From contig NZ_RZHF01000004.1 of assembly GCF_003990185.1 (NCBI RefSeq), forward strand, positions 186,001 to 250,000: 64,000 nucleotides of DNA, written 5' to 3'. A model generated the notes under the pieces. That model saw only the letters and a program-made list of their open reading frames with translations. It did not search any database and was not told where the DNA came from. Source of the DNA: Vreelandella nanhaiensis (GTDB lineage: Bacteria > Pseudomonadota > Gammaproteobacteria > Pseudomonadales > Halomonadaceae). A program made the position numbers and the translations under genes. Position 1 is the stretch's first letter. Each line of letters opens with the position of its first letter. Of this stretch, positions 27,524 through 37,521 are shown one piece after another.

Positions 27524-27571
27524 TTTAACCGATTTTCTGTCTTGAAGAAGTCTACTGTTTGATTCTTCCAA

Positions 27572-27599
27572 CGAAAACGCCGCCTTGATAGGCGGCGTT
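27572..27599 (-). terminator. Intrinsic terminator of the alpha/beta hydrolase gene
   Basis: On the minus strand AACGCCGCC and GGCGGCGTT form a 9-bp stem around TATCAA followed by TTCGTT. It begins about 25 nt after the hydrolase stop and isolates it from acnA. Confidence 0.7.
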
Positions 27600-27623
27600 A
27601 GAAGCGCTTTCAGTAATTAGCCG

Positions 27624-28460
27624 TTAAGCATTAAGAAAATTGATCAGCGCTTTATTAAACTCATCGGTATGGGTTGCGTTAATTGCATGCGGGCCGCCTT
27701 TAATGACATGCGTTTGCACTTTAGGTAAAAGCTCGGCGGCACGCTTACCGCTGACCTCAAACGGAACGATCTGATCGCCGTCGCCATGGAGTACTAGCGT
27801 AGGCACATCGATTTTAGGCAGGTCTTTGCGAAAGTCGGTATAGCTAAACGCTTTTACACATTCATAAGTGGCTAGCGGCGAAGCAAAGGCAGCGATATCG
27901 CGATGATATAACCGGTTAGGTTCGCTAATTAAATCGCTGTTTTCGGCGGTCGAGAAAAAGTCTTTGGTGAAATCTTCCAGGAAAGCCAGACGGTCACCAC
28001 TTACGCCATCAAGAAAGCCGTTAATGGTTGCATCATCTAACCCACCATCCGGGTTGTCGTCTGCCTTATAAAGGTAAGGCGGTACAGCGGCGGCAAATAC
28101 GCCTTTCGTTACACGACCCGTGCCGTAGCTTCCAAGATAACGGGCCACTTCACCACCGCCCATTGAGAAGCCCACTAGCGTGGCATCGTGGAGATCAAGC
28201 TTATCAATCAACTTTTTCAGGTCGGCAGCCAACGTATCGTAGTCATACCCACCGTCTGCCTGGGTAGACCAGCCAAACCCACGGCGGTCGTACGTAATGA
28301 TCTTATAGCCCGCTTTTACCAACGCGCGTACCTGCTTTTCCCAAGAACGGCCGCTTAATGGCCAGCCGTGAATAAGTACCACGGGCTTACCTGCACCGTA
28401 TACTTCGTAATAAAGCTCTACCGGCGTACCTTGCTCCGTGCCGACGCTCAGCATAGGCAT
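27624..28460 (-). CDS. Alpha/beta hydrolase, non-heme chloroperoxidase/arylesterase group
   Basis: A 278-residue alpha/beta hydrolase. The oxyanion HGWPL is at residues 31-35, the nucleophile elbow GFSMGGG places Ser99, the acid is in LHGDGDQIVP and the His in GGPHAINATH. This subgroup has esterase and cofactor-free perhydrolase activity and is often named chloroperoxidase. GGGAGGG upstream supports the ATG at 28460. It is monocistronic. Confidence 0.88.
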   Translation of the reverse strand: MPMLSVGTEQGTPVELYYEVYGAGKPVVLIHGWPLSGRSWEKQVRALVKAGYKIITYDRRGFGWSTQADGGYDYDTLAADLKKLIDKLDLHDATLVGFSMGGGEVARYLGSYGTGRVTKGVFAAAVPPYLYKADDNPDGGLDDATINGFLDGVSGDRLAFLEDFTKDFFSTAENSDLISEPNRLYHRDIAAFASPLATYECVKAFSYTDFRKDLPKIDVPTLVLHGDGDQIVPFEVSGKRAAELLPKVQTHVIKGGPHAINATHTDEFNKALINFLNA

Positions 28461-28569
28461 TTTTAACCCTCCCGTTGGCGTAATTTTTATCCATCAATGC
28501 GCTTAAAGGTTAGTACACGTTGTTAACCCTTACCAAAAGACGATCAGCCCATACTGGCACGGCTTGAAC

Positions 28570-29130
28570 TTACGGGCACTCGACCTTTTCCCTCAGGGCA
28601 CACTGATACACCACGCAGCCCAGACGCTGGTCGACCACCTGGGAATAAGTCGGCAATTTATCAACTACCGTGAACTTCGCTTTTTCCAGCACGCGCTGAG
28701 AAGCCTTATTGTCAACGGAAACGGTCGCTGTCAGCGTATCCAGACCATAAATACAGCGGGCCTCTTTCATCAGATGGTTAAGCGCTTTGTGAGCGATCCC
28801 TTGCCCACAGGCATTTTCAGCAAGGCGATAACCGACCCTTGCACTGTTTTGATCAATATCATGCAGATTGGCACGCCCGATAATGACGCCTTTATGGCGA
28901 ATAAGCAGAGGGCTCATACGGCCCTGAGCATTCAGCGCCAAACACTCAATAATATGCTGCGACATACCATGTGGGGTATAAAACTGCTCCCTGCGCGCTT
29001 CGATATGTTGCTCAAACCATGCCCGCTCTGCGATTTCAAATGCCAACAGTTCAAAGGCATCTTCAGGGGTTAACAGGCTGAAGGCTAAATCCCTGGCATG
29101 GCGTACACGTACATCTCTTTGTGGATACAT
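28570..29130 (-). CDS. GNAT family N-acetyltransferase (RimJ/RimL-like)
   Basis: A 186-residue acetyltransferase of the Acetyltransf_3 group. It contains IGRANLHDIDQNSARVGYRL, the acetyl-CoA motif AENACGQGIAHKALNHL (about residues 107-123) and VDNKASQRVLEKAKFTVVDKL. The N-terminal YPQRDVRVRHARDLAFSLL is typical of RimJ-like proteins that act on protein N-termini or small amines. The target is unknown. Confidence 0.82.
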   Translation of the reverse strand: MYPQRDVRVRHARDLAFSLLTPEDAFELLAFEIAERAWFEQHIEARREQFYTPHGMSQHIIECLALNAQGRMSPLLIRHKGVIIGRANLHDIDQNSARVGYRLAENACGQGIAHKALNHLMKEARCIYGLDTLTATVSVDNKASQRVLEKAKFTVVDKLPTYSQVVDQRLGCVVYQCALREKVECP

Positions 29131-29228
29131 CGCCGTTCATCCTTGTGGGCGCAGCTATCGTTAGTGAATAAGCCATCAACATTGCTATGCTAGCGTGTTC
29201 CACGACTGGCGTTGGAGCCACGACTTTC

Positions 29229-30164
29229 ATGAAAACAGAAGCACGCACGCTGGCATTTTCCGCCTTTATGGCGCTCTTGATCGGCTGTGCCGGTATTACC
29301 GCGACGCTAGCCTCCAATTCCCAGGCTATTTTGCTCGATGGGTTATTTAATCTAATCTACTTTAGTGTAGCTTTAGTGACGATCAAGGTAAGTAAATTAG
29401 CTAGCCGCCCTGATAGTGAATCCTACCCATTTGGTTACAGCTACTTCGAGTCGCTGGTCAACCTGTGTAAAGGGCTATTGATTCTAGGGGTATCCATCTT
29501 TGCTCTGGTTGATGCCATTGCCGCTCTTCTGACAGGCGGCCGGGAGATTGTCGCTGGTCTTGCCGTTATCTATGCATTATTTGCCACCTTTGCCTGTTCG
29601 GTCACCGCGTGGGTCATGCACCGCAGCCAGCGTTATGTTCATAGTCCGCTGATCGTCGCCGACAAGCTTAACTGGGTAGTAAATAGCGTGATTTCAGCGG
29701 CCGTGCTTGCAGCGTTTTGCCTGGTCATCGTATTTGAGCAGTTAGGCTTGAACACCTTCGTGGCGTATATTGACTCGATTCTAGTGATAGCGGTCGTCGT
29801 GCTCTGCTTGGGCGTCCCCGTGCGCATGGCTTCTCAAGCGTTAAAAGAACTGCTGAACAAGACGCCTGAGGAAGCGATTGCCGTGCCCGTGCGTGAGGCT
29901 ATTAAACAGGCGCTGGCAGGCACGCATACCCATGAAGTACGTGTACGTATGGTGCGGCCCGGCCGGTTGCTTTATGTCATGGTTCATGTTGTGCTGCCTG
30001 ATGAGGGCACGACCTCCTCATTGAAAGCGCAAGACGCCCTGCGTGTACGTATCGATGATGAAATACGCCGCTGCTATTCTCCCGTTGTATGCGATGTGGT
30101 GTTTACCGCAGACACGCATTGGGCAGCACCGTCTTGTGGCTTACTGATCAACAAAACTCCTTAA
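29229..30164 (+). CDS. Cation diffusion facilitator family transporter
   Basis: A 311-residue inner-membrane protein of the CDF/ZitB-YiiP family with about six helices and a cytoplasmic C-terminal domain. TM2 has SNSQAILLDGLFNLIYFSV, a variant of the usual S-x-A-x-x-x-D motif, and SYPFGYSYFESL is the family H/S-YPFGY segment. It exports divalent metal ions by proton antiport; the metal is not predictable. An ATG at 29187 is possible, but 29229 begins the conserved part. It ends four bases into the convergent MFS gene. Confidence 0.83.
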   Translation: MKTEARTLAFSAFMALLIGCAGITATLASNSQAILLDGLFNLIYFSVALVTIKVSKLASRPDSESYPFGYSYFESLVNLCKGLLILGVSIFALVDAIAALLTGGREIVAGLAVIYALFATFACSVTAWVMHRSQRYVHSPLIVADKLNWVVNSVISAAVLAAFCLVIVFEQLGLNTFVAYIDSILVIAVVVLCLGVPVRMASQALKELLNKTPEEAIAVPVREAIKQALAGTHTHEVRVRMVRPGRLLYVMVHVVLPDEGTTSSLKAQDALRVRIDDEIRRCYSPVVCDVVFTADTHWAAPSCGLLINKTP

Positions 30165-31351
30165 AAGTGGCCTCTTTCAAGGCTACTACATCCCAGCTGC
30201 TTCCAGGGGACTTTAGCCTGGCTGATTAGCAGCAGACTAATAGTGGCGATAGCGCCAATGAGTAGCGCCAGCCCAAAAACTATTAAGGCGACCGTATGAC
30301 CCACAGCATCAATTAAAGCGCCCGTAGTGATTACCGGCAGGCTAAATCCTACGTAAGCCATCAAAAAATAGCCTGCACTTGCCTGGGTGGGTGAGGCTTC
30401 CGCTATCTTCAGCACCCCATTTAATCCACCCAGGTAGATAAACCCATAACATGCGCTGCTAGCCGCAACCGCTCCCACCAGAACGGCCACCAGCATTCCT
30501 TGAACTGCCCCCCAGGCGATCAACCCGTAGGCTAACGGTAAGATAACAAGGCCCAACACCGTGGCATGCGTCGGCGTTAATGCTCTTGCCCAAGGTTGAA
30601 ATAATACTCCGCAGCTACATATACCGAACGTTGCAAAACCGCTCCAGGCTGTTAAACCATGTGAGTGTAATACAGAAGGCAAAATAGCAATCACTAGCCC
30701 CACTGTCGCCCAGGCAAACAAAATAGCCAACCCATAACCGAGCGTGCCGGCTGGGTAGCTGGGCAATCGCAGCATTGCGCGTTTGTTAGGGTTGGGAGCC
30801 GTATTTTTCAACGTACTAACGGCCACTAATGCGACAACGCCAGCGCCTAAATACAACCATAAACTGGGTGGCGTTACGCTTGGTGTATGGAAGATAAACA
30901 GGCTGGTAACCGCCGCCCCTAGACCAAACCCAAGCGCAGTACTGGTCGCTACGTACTTCGTTGCCATGCTGCTACCCCCTCTATTGAGCAGCTTGTGCAT
31001 ATAGGTTGGTGCAACCGCTGATGTCAGGGCGGTGCCTATTCCGAGCAAAAACCGAGCCGCCCCCAGCGCCACCAAACCTGGCACGATCAATGTTAGGGAA
31101 GTAGCAACGAGGCATAAGAGCAGCGCGATAATAATCAACGGCTTGCATCCTACCCGCTCTGCCAAACCATTAAGTCCCAGCAATATCGGCATAATGCCCG
31201 CTACATAACAGGCAAAAGCGAGCGTCGTTGCGCCGACGCCCAGGCCATCACGAGCTGCTAATGCTTCATAAAGCGGTGCTTGTAAATTGACCGCTGTAGT
31301 AATCATACACAGTGCAAAGGCTAGCTTAATGGCATTAGCTCGGTTCATCAT
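30161..31351 (-). CDS. MFS transporter
   Basis: A 396-residue protein with about 12 helices. It begins KLAFALCMITTAVNLQAPLYEAL and has the loop 2-3 motif in the form GLNGLAERVGCKPLI. It belongs to the group of MFS proteins found next to MocR regulators. It is divergent from the MocR gene at 31488, which probably controls it. Substrate unknown. Confidence 0.8.
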   Translation of the reverse strand: MMNRANAIKLAFALCMITTAVNLQAPLYEALAARDGLGVGATTLAFACYVAGIMPILLGLNGLAERVGCKPLIIIALLLCLVATSLTLIVPGLVALGAARFLLGIGTALTSAVAPTYMHKLLNRGGSSMATKYVATSTALGFGLGAAVTSLFIFHTPSVTPPSLWLYLGAGVVALVAVSTLKNTAPNPNKRAMLRLPSYPAGTLGYGLAILFAWATVGLVIAILPSVLHSHGLTAWSGFATFGICSCGVLFQPWARALTPTHATVLGLVILPLAYGLIAWGAVQGMLVAVLVGAVAASSACYGFIYLGGLNGVLKIAEASPTQASAGYFLMAYVGFSLPVITTGALIDAVGHTVALIVFGLALLIGAIATISLLLISQAKVPWKQLGCSSLERGHF

Positions 31352-31487
31352 TTAATTCTTATCCCAGTCGCCCATGTGAACCGTTACGTTCGCACTCTTA
31401 AGGGGCTGGGATAAGGTACACTCAGCCATTATTACTCAGACACTGTTCTGCTTTTTTGAAGAACAGTTGAGGGCAATAAGGACTCTT

Positions 31488-32885
31488 ATGAAATTCCAGG
31501 TCGACCGGCACGCGGCCACCCCTGTGGCACAACAGTTAGAAGAGGGCCTTCGTCAGTGGATTCGACATAACGGCGGCGGCCGTCGTTTACCGTCGATACG
31601 CCGCTTGGCAGCGACACATAACATCAGCCGCAATGCGGTAATCGATGCCTATGAACGGTTAGTGTCGGCAGGTTTAATTCGTTCAAAACCCGGTTCAGGC
31701 TTCTATGTAACGGATAGGGTCGCCGTACAAGCCAACAAACAGCCCACTTTTAACCCGCTACAGGAGGTCACCAATGGATTATGGGGGCTTTTCAGCGCTG
31801 AAGAACACACGCTTAAACTAGGCTGTGGATGGTTACCCAATGATTGGCGCGAGAGCGACGACCTTACCTACGCGATTCGTCAAGTTGCCCGTAACAGCCG
31901 CTCAGGAATTTTTGAATACAGTACGCCACAAGGGCTTTTAACCTTACGCCGCCTGATACAAGAGCGCCTGCGCCCGCTTGCTATTACAACCGATGCACAA
32001 CAGATCGTTACGACCAACAGCGGTAGTCATTCTCTAGACCTGTTAGTACGGTTGCTACTTGAGCCCGGCGACGTTGTCTTTGTGGAATCACCCGGTTATT
32101 ACAACCTTTTTGGACTCCTTCATTTGCAGCGTATCCACGTGGTGGGCGTTCCCCGCTTAGCCGATGGACCTGATATCGAACGTTTGGAAGCGTTGTTAGC
32201 CCAACACCGGCCAAAGCTTTTCTATATCAATAGTGTTTACCATAATCCCACCGGCAGTACATTAACGCCTGCAATTGCGCACCGCGTTTTACAGCTTGCT
32301 GAACGGTATGATTTTAAGATTATTGAAGACGATATTTATGCTGATTTTCAGCATACCCCAACCACGCGATTAGCAGCACTTGATGGGCTTAAGCGCGTCA
32401 TCTATCTGGCCAGCTTTTCGAAAACCCTCTCTTCGTCACTTCGCGTTGGTTTTATCGCCTCTCCCCCGGATTTAGTACAACGCCTGGTAGATATCAAAAT
32501 GCTGACCAGCATTTCCGCTTCCCTGTTTTCAGAACAGGTATTGGTTACGTTGCTGCAAAACGGTAGCTACCGAAAACTGATTGAGCGGCTAAGAACCAGA
32601 CTTTCCAACCAAATGGCCATAGCACTTACCTTGCTGAAAAAGGCGGGATGGGAGGTTTTTACTGAACCGGCGGGCGGTATGTTCCTATGGGCCAAGCCAC
32701 CCACAGATGATGAAACGCTCAAGGCAACCGCACAGCGCTATGAAATTATGCTATCGCCGAGCCATCTATTCTTACCCGATAATGCGACAACACCCTGGCT
32801 ACGCCTTAACGTGGCCTATATGCAGGACCCGAGGGCCAAGGCGTTTATTGAAGCTAATCGCAGTTATGCCAACACGTCAAAATAG
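31488..32885 (+). CDS. MocR/PdxR-type GntR regulator with aminotransferase domain
   Basis: A 465-residue fusion of an N-terminal GntR winged helix (about residues 5-75, HNISRNAVIDAYERLVSAGLI) and a fold-type I PLP aminotransferase-like domain (about 100-460). The PLP lysine is in the segment LASFSKTLSSSLRVGF and the Asp in IEDDIYADF. Such proteins sense PLP or amine/amino-acid adducts and act at divergent promoters. AAGGAC precedes the ATG at 31488. It is divergent from an MFS gene and overlaps the convergent AEC gene by 22 bp. Confidence 0.9.
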   Translation: MKFQVDRHAATPVAQQLEEGLRQWIRHNGGGRRLPSIRRLAATHNISRNAVIDAYERLVSAGLIRSKPGSGFYVTDRVAVQANKQPTFNPLQEVTNGLWGLFSAEEHTLKLGCGWLPNDWRESDDLTYAIRQVARNSRSGIFEYSTPQGLLTLRRLIQERLRPLAITTDAQQIVTTNSGSHSLDLLVRLLLEPGDVVFVESPGYYNLFGLLHLQRIHVVGVPRLADGPDIERLEALLAQHRPKLFYINSVYHNPTGSTLTPAIAHRVLQLAERYDFKIIEDDIYADFQHTPTTRLAALDGLKRVIYLASFSKTLSSSLRVGFIASPPDLVQRLVDIKMLTSISASLFSEQVLVTLLQNGSYRKLIERLRTRLSNQMAIALTLLKKAGWEVFTEPAGGMFLWAKPPTDDETLKATAQRYEIMLSPSHLFLPDNATTPWLRLNVAYMQDPRAKAFIEANRSYANTSK

Positions 32886-33811
32886 GTCATCAAGCCGACA
32901 ATAACGCTAATGGTGACAAAGGACATGAGCGTGCCAGCCATCAAGGTCCCTGCCGCTACATTCCCCATACCGTAACGTTGGCCAAGCAACGGGTAGATAC
33001 TTGCCATAGGCGCGCTGGCAAACAGTAAGGCACCTGCTGTCAGCAGCGCGTCGTTATCCGCAATAAGCCACATGCAGATCAATACGCCCAGCGGATGAAT
33101 AACGAGCTTACCCGTGACGATCTGGCTCACCTCCCCCATTACGCCACGTATTTTAAGACCGTAAAGCGTACCGCCAATCGCAAACAGTGCGGCAGGGCCG
33201 GCCGCGGTTGCCAGCATATCAATGGCCTGGGTCACCGGCTTGGGCAGGTGTATATCGGTAATGGCGATCAATACGCCGATAAACAGGCCAATCAAAATGG
33301 GGTTTTTAGCCAATTGCTTGAGCGTTTTCTGCAGTGACTTCATAACCCCACGCCCGGCTTGTGAGCCTGCTTCCGCCAGAATAAGCGCCAGCGGGATAAT
33401 CAATAGATTCTCGATAAGCATGTTCAGGGCAAGAAAATTAGCCGCAGGCGGGCCGATAATCATCACCGCGACCGGGTAGCCGCTAAAAGCGCTATTAGAT
33501 ACCGACATCCCCAGCGCGCTGATACTTCCTGTGGTCAGCGGCTGTTTTTTAAGCATGACGGTGTACCCAAGCGCTAATCCAAAAACACCCAAGGACCCTA
33601 GCCCGTAGGCCAGCAGATAGGTGACATTGAAAACTTCTTCCAGAGGATTTTGGGTAATGGCGCGGATTAAAAGTGCGGGGAGTGCAATATACAGCACAAA
33701 CCGACCCACTCCCTGCATCTGCTCGTAACTGAGAATGCTAAGCCGCATGGCCATAAAGCCAACACCGATCAATAAAAAGATAGGCGTAATGATGGCAGCA
33801 ATCTCAAGCAT
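32864..33811 (-). CDS. AEC family transporter
   Basis: A 315-residue membrane protein with about ten helices in two halves, beginning AAIITPIFLLIGVGFMAMR. GSISALGMSVSNSAFSGYPV is the N-half conserved segment and the C-half has LLFASAPMASIYPLLGQRYG. The auxin efflux carrier family includes bacterial malate/malonate-type transporters. It could share a context with the Ldh-family gene 96 bp upstream on the same strand. Confidence 0.85.
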   Translation of the reverse strand: MLEIAAIITPIFLLIGVGFMAMRLSILSYEQMQGVGRFVLYIALPALLIRAITQNPLEEVFNVTYLLAYGLGSLGVFGLALGYTVMLKKQPLTTGSISALGMSVSNSAFSGYPVAVMIIGPPAANFLALNMLIENLLIIPLALILAEAGSQAGRGVMKSLQKTLKQLAKNPILIGLFIGVLIAITDIHLPKPVTQAIDMLATAAGPAALFAIGGTLYGLKIRGVMGEVSQIVTGKLVIHPLGVLICMWLIADNDALLTAGALLFASAPMASIYPLLGQRYGMGNVAAGTLMAGTLMSFVTISVIVGLMTYFDVLA

Positions 33812-33907
33812 TCAACCCACCGTTAGCTGGGATTATCTTCATTTAGCGTTCGTTCCTGTGAGGCATTCAGTGAACCCAGCATAAGCGTTGTTGGCAGCCT
33901 TTCACGG

Positions 33908-34921
33908 TTAATGCGTTAACGCTTTAAGCTCATCATAAAGTGCTTTAGGTAGCGTTACGCCATAGCGCAAGCTGTGTTCGCGAGCCTCGAAGCGGCGCTG
34001 TGAAGGTAACCGAGCACCCTGGCCCAGAATATTATCAAACAGCACTTCTGCGTGCTGAAGGTGATGGGTAGCTTGCTCTCCCATAAATACCGCTGGCGAT
34101 ATAGCGATAATCAGCTCGCCATGAAACGGCTTACCGGTTTTCTGCTCGTTGGCGGCCTGGGTTTCATGGCCCAATACATCACCAATCAGCGGCCCGGCCA
34201 ACAGTTCAATCATGGTAGAAAGCGCTGAGCCCTTGTACCCGCCAAAGGTTAGCATGGCGCCCGCGAGCGCCGCTGCCGGGTCGGTAGTGGCATTGCCTTT
34301 ATCGTCCATCGCCCAATTCGAGGGAATCGTTTTCCCGGCACGCTTGTGCAGCTCAATTTCGCCGCGTGCCACTACACTGGTCGCAAAATCAAACGTATAG
34401 GGTGTGCCGCCCGGCCGCGGCCAGGAAAAAGCGATAGGGTTTGTGCCTAGTAACGGCTTGGTGCCACCCGCTGGTGCGACAAACGCATGGCTTGGGGTCA
34501 TGGCAATGCCGATCAACCCTTCGCTTGAAAGCGCCTCTACTTCAGGCCACAGCGCTGAAAAGTGAAAACTGTTATTGATTGCAAGCGCCGCGATTCCGGT
34601 CTGGTTAGCTTTTTCAATCAGTGGTTTCTTGCCCATTTCAAAAGAGAGCAGAGAACAGCCTTGATGGGCATTGACCCTGACAACCCCTGGCGCTTGGTCA
34701 ATAACTTCTGGCATAGCGTGCGTATCTACCCCGCCATTTCGTGCCGTGTTAACACAGCCGATCAGGCGATAAAGGCCATGGGAATGGCACTCATCGCGCT
34801 GTGCGGCCAGGACGTTGCGGGTGATAGCCTCGGCATGTACCTGGCTATAACCATTATGTTGAAGCACCTTAAGGCTTAGGGATTCAGCGTCTTTCAGGGA
34901 AATAGTAATCTCTTCATTCAT
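33908..34921 (-). CDS. Ldh family NAD(P)-dependent oxidoreductase
   Basis: A 337-residue member of the malate/L-lactate dehydrogenase type 2 family, which includes sulfolactate, ureidoglycolate and 1-piperideine/pyrroline-2-carboxylate reductases. RDECHSHGLYRLIG near residue 45 holds the catalytic His, NNSFHFSALWPEVE near 117 is a second conserved region, and GTNPIAFSWPR is the cofactor loop. The ECHSHG form is close to piperideine-2-carboxylate reductases. A terminator separates it from the KGSDH gene, so it need not belong to the galacturonate cluster. Confidence 0.82.
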   Translation of the reverse strand: MNEEITISLKDAESLSLKVLQHNGYSQVHAEAITRNVLAAQRDECHSHGLYRLIGCVNTARNGGVDTHAMPEVIDQAPGVVRVNAHQGCSLLSFEMGKKPLIEKANQTGIAALAINNSFHFSALWPEVEALSSEGLIGIAMTPSHAFVAPAGGTKPLLGTNPIAFSWPRPGGTPYTFDFATSVVARGEIELHKRAGKTIPSNWAMDDKGNATTDPAAALAGAMLTFGGYKGSALSTMIELLAGPLIGDVLGHETQAANEQKTGKPFHGELIIAISPAVFMGEQATHHLQHAEVLFDNILGQGARLPSQRRFEAREHSLRYGVTLPKALYDELKALTH

Positions 34922-34963
34922 GATCAGCTCCTGCGCATTCTATTTATTGGATACGCACTTATT

Positions 34964-34990
34964 AAAAAAGCAGGTAATTGCTTACCTGCT
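34964..34990 (-). terminator. Intrinsic terminator after the galacturonate operon
   Basis: On the minus strand AGCAGGTAA and TTACCTGCT form a 9-bp stem around GCAA followed by TTTTTAAT. It lies about 80 nt after the KGSDH stop and marks the end of the leftward kdgD-KGSDH gene run. Confidence 0.82.
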
Positions 34991-35067
34991 TTGGGTCTTA
35001 ACTGATTAATGGCCATCGGTGGCTAATAGCGCTGGCTATTCTCTTACCAACACGGCGTCAAATGGGA

Positions 35068-36645
35068 TCAGGCTTCGCGCTTGCCATCAACCAATCGGCT
35101 TACCTTCAAGGGATTCGCTTCTTTTAGCGCTTCGGGCAGTAGTACCTCGGGCAGTGACTGATAGCATACCGGGCGCAGGAAGCGCTTGATCGCGGCGGTG
35201 CCTACCGAAGTAGTGCGGCTATCCGACGTTGAAGGGTAAGGCCCGCCGTGTACCATGGCGTGACCTACCTCAACGCCTGTTGGCCAGCCATTGGCAAGAA
35301 TACGCCCTGCTTTACGTTCCAGCGTAGGGATCAAGCCCTTCGCGGTATCTACATCCCCATCCGTCATATGGAGTGTCGCGGTTAGCTGGCCTTCCAACTG
35401 CTCGGCGACACGCTTCACTTCGGCCATATCCTGACACTCGATGATCAGTGAGCTTGCACCAAACACTTCTTCCTGCATCACTTCTGAGGCAAGAAAATCA
35501 CTGGCTGATGTGGCAAACAGGCCGGTTTGGCACTGGTAACTGCCGCTCCCGGTTTCCCCACGCGCGATTTCACGCACGTTGGCTTCACTGCTCAGCGCGG
35601 AGACCCCTTTTTGATAGGCCTCATGGATGCCCGGTGTCAGCATGGTTTGCGCGCCGCTGCCCTGCACCGCTTTTTGCGCCGACTGAATAAAGGAATCCAG
35701 ATCCGGACCTTTCACCGCAATCACCAAACCGGGGCTAGTGCAGAATTGGCCAGCCCCCATATTGAGTGAGCCAACGAATGCCTCGCCCAGCGCCTGACTA
35801 TTGGCTTTCAAAGCTTCGGGGAGCAAAAAGACCGGGTTGATGCTGCTCATCTCGGCGTAAACCGGAATAGGCTGAGGGCGATTTTGAGCCGCCTGCATCA
35901 GCGCCGTACCGCCGCTGCGTGAGCCGGTGAAACCTACCGCCTGAATACGCGGGTCGGTGACCAGCGCCTGACCAATTTCATTACCCGAGCCAAACAGCAG
36001 CGAGAACACGCCTTCCGGCAGGTTGCAGGCTTTCACTGCTTTTTGGATCGCCCGGCCCACCAGCTCCGATGTGCCGGGGTGCGCGGAATGGCCCTTCACG
36101 ATTACCGGGCAACCCGCTGCCAGCGCAGAGGCGGTATCGCCCCCGGCCACTGAGAATGCTAACGGGAAGTTGCTGGCACCAAACACGGCCACCGGCCCCA
36201 ACGCGATATGGCGCTGGCGTAAATCAGCACGCGGCAGCGGCTGACGATCCGGCATGGCGGGGTCGATACGTACATCCAGCCACTCGCCAGCGCGCACTAC
36301 CGATGCAAATAAGCGTAACTGGCCACAGGTTCTGCCGCGCTCACCGGCAAGACGCGCTTGCGGAAGACCGGATTCCGCCATGGCACGCTCAATCAGCTCG
36401 TCGCCAATCGCTTCGATCTCATTGGCAATGGTTTCAAGAAAGGTAGCACGTACTTCTAGTGAAGTTTCGCGATAGGTATCAAACGCATCCCAGGCGAGCT
36501 GGGTTGCCTGTTCAACGTGGCTTCGATCGCCACCTACGTAAACCGGCTCAAGCAGCTCACCCGTTGACGGGTTGGTGGCTTGGATATTAGCGTGTGTGCC
36601 GGTGACAGCCTGCTGACCGATTAAGAGTTTGCCTTCCAGTGCCAT
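35068..36645 (-). CDS. 2,5-dioxovalerate (alpha-ketoglutarate semialdehyde) dehydrogenase
   Basis: A 525-residue aldehyde dehydrogenase of the KGSDH type, beginning [11 protein letters not shown]. Active-site residues are N159 (FGASNFP), K184 ([12 protein letters not shown]), E265 and the nucleophile C302 ([10 protein letters not shown]). It oxidises 2-oxoglutarate semialdehyde, the KdgD product, to 2-oxoglutarate with NAD(P). The length of 525 and the HSAHP motif separate it from succinate semialdehyde dehydrogenases. It is the last gene of the leftward cluster, 49 bp after the GntR regulator. Confidence 0.9.
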   Translation of the reverse strand: MALEGKLLIGQQAVTGTHANIQATNPSTGELLEPVYVGGDRSHVEQATQLAWDAFDTYRETSLEVRATFLETIANEIEAIGDELIERAMAESGLPQARLAGERGRTCGQLRLFASVVRAGEWLDVRIDPAMPDRQPLPRADLRQRHIALGPVAVFGASNFPLAFSVAGGDTASALAAGCPVIVKGHSAHPGTSELVGRAIQKAVKACNLPEGVFSLLFGSGNEIGQALVTDPRIQAVGFTGSRSGGTALMQAAQNRPQPIPVYAEMSSINPVFLLPEALKANSQALGEAFVGSLNMGAGQFCTSPGLVIAVKGPDLDSFIQSAQKAVQGSGAQTMLTPGIHEAYQKGVSALSSEANVREIARGETGSGSYQCQTGLFATSASDFLASEVMQEEVFGASSLIIECQDMAEVKRVAEQLEGQLTATLHMTDGDVDTAKGLIPTLERKAGRILANGWPTGVEVGHAMVHGGPYPSTSDSRTTSVGTAAIKRFLRPVCYQSLPEVLLPEALKEANPLKVSRLVDGKREA

Positions 36646-36694
36646 GGTCGATCTCTCCTAGTAGATTCGCGTAGGGCGCCACCATCAAACGCAC

Positions 36695-37414
36695 CTACTT
36701 ATATGAATAATACGTTTTGTATGCCCGGTTCAGATGTTGATACATGGCGGCATTTGCTGCCTTTGAATCGCGTGCCAAAATCGCCTCGAGAATATCAGCG
36801 TGTTCTTGACTCACTTTTTCCAGATACTGATAAGTCGTTTGCGAGCCCGACTCCACAGACATCAACTTTGCGCGAGGTATAGCGCCGACATCCCACTGTT
36901 CATAAATAGTGACGAATGCCGGGTTATGCGTTGCCTGAGCAATTGCGGCATGAAAGGCAAGATCTTCATCACGCGCCTGCGTGGTTTGTTTGCAGGCTTG
37001 AAGGAACTTCTGATGGAGTTCTACCAAGCGTTGCTTGTCTTGCTCATCATGCCTGCTGGCCGCTAATGCCGCTACTTCCGGCTCAATAGTGAGACGTAGC
37101 TCAAGAATATTTAAGATGTCCTCGATCGTGCTTAGCTGAATTTTCTTTTCAGGATTCTTATGTTCAGGAACTGAGCGCAGTACACGTGTTCCGATCCCGC
37201 GACGGGTTTCCACAAGCCCTTGTGACTTTAGGTGAGTGATGGCTTCACGTATGACCGTACGGCTAACACCAAACATGTCACACAACGCTCCCTCAGGAGG
37301 GAGCTTGTCACCTACCGGAATTTCCTGGCGTGCAATAATGCTTTCCAACTGCTGGGAGACCTGCCGCGACAAGCTGCCACCATGCACTAAAGGTTTTATG
37401 CCAAGACTATTCAT
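36695..37414 (-). CDS. FadR-type GntR regulator of the galacturonate cluster
   Basis: A 239-residue regulator with an N-terminal winged helix (about residues 15-80; LPPEGALCDMFGVSRTVIRE and a GIGTRV wing) and an FCD domain (about 95-225) with the metal-site pattern of Asp, LAFHAAIAQATHN and the C-terminal HADILEAI His. FCD regulators of this kind respond to sugar acids. It sits between udh and the KGSDH gene and is the obvious candidate for the palindromes upstream of kdgD, kdgM, pelX and the enolase/lactonase pair. A partial box (ATCATACAT) at 37506 suggests self-control. Confidence 0.88.
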   Translation of the reverse strand: MNSLGIKPLVHGGSLSRQVSQQLESIIARQEIPVGDKLPPEGALCDMFGVSRTVIREAITHLKSQGLVETRRGIGTRVLRSVPEHKNPEKKIQLSTIEDILNILELRLTIEPEVAALAASRHDEQDKQRLVELHQKFLQACKQTTQARDEDLAFHAAIAQATHNPAFVTIYEQWDVGAIPRAKLMSVESGSQTTYQYLEKVSQEHADILEAILARDSKAANAAMYQHLNRAYKTYYSYK

Positions 37415-37521
37415 GCTTAACCAACTCTCACTGAGATCAAAGTTTCAGGCTTGTTTAACGCCCTCCGTAATGCTTGGTACTATATAGCATCTGTTGTTTT
37501 TTTTAATCATACATATGACGA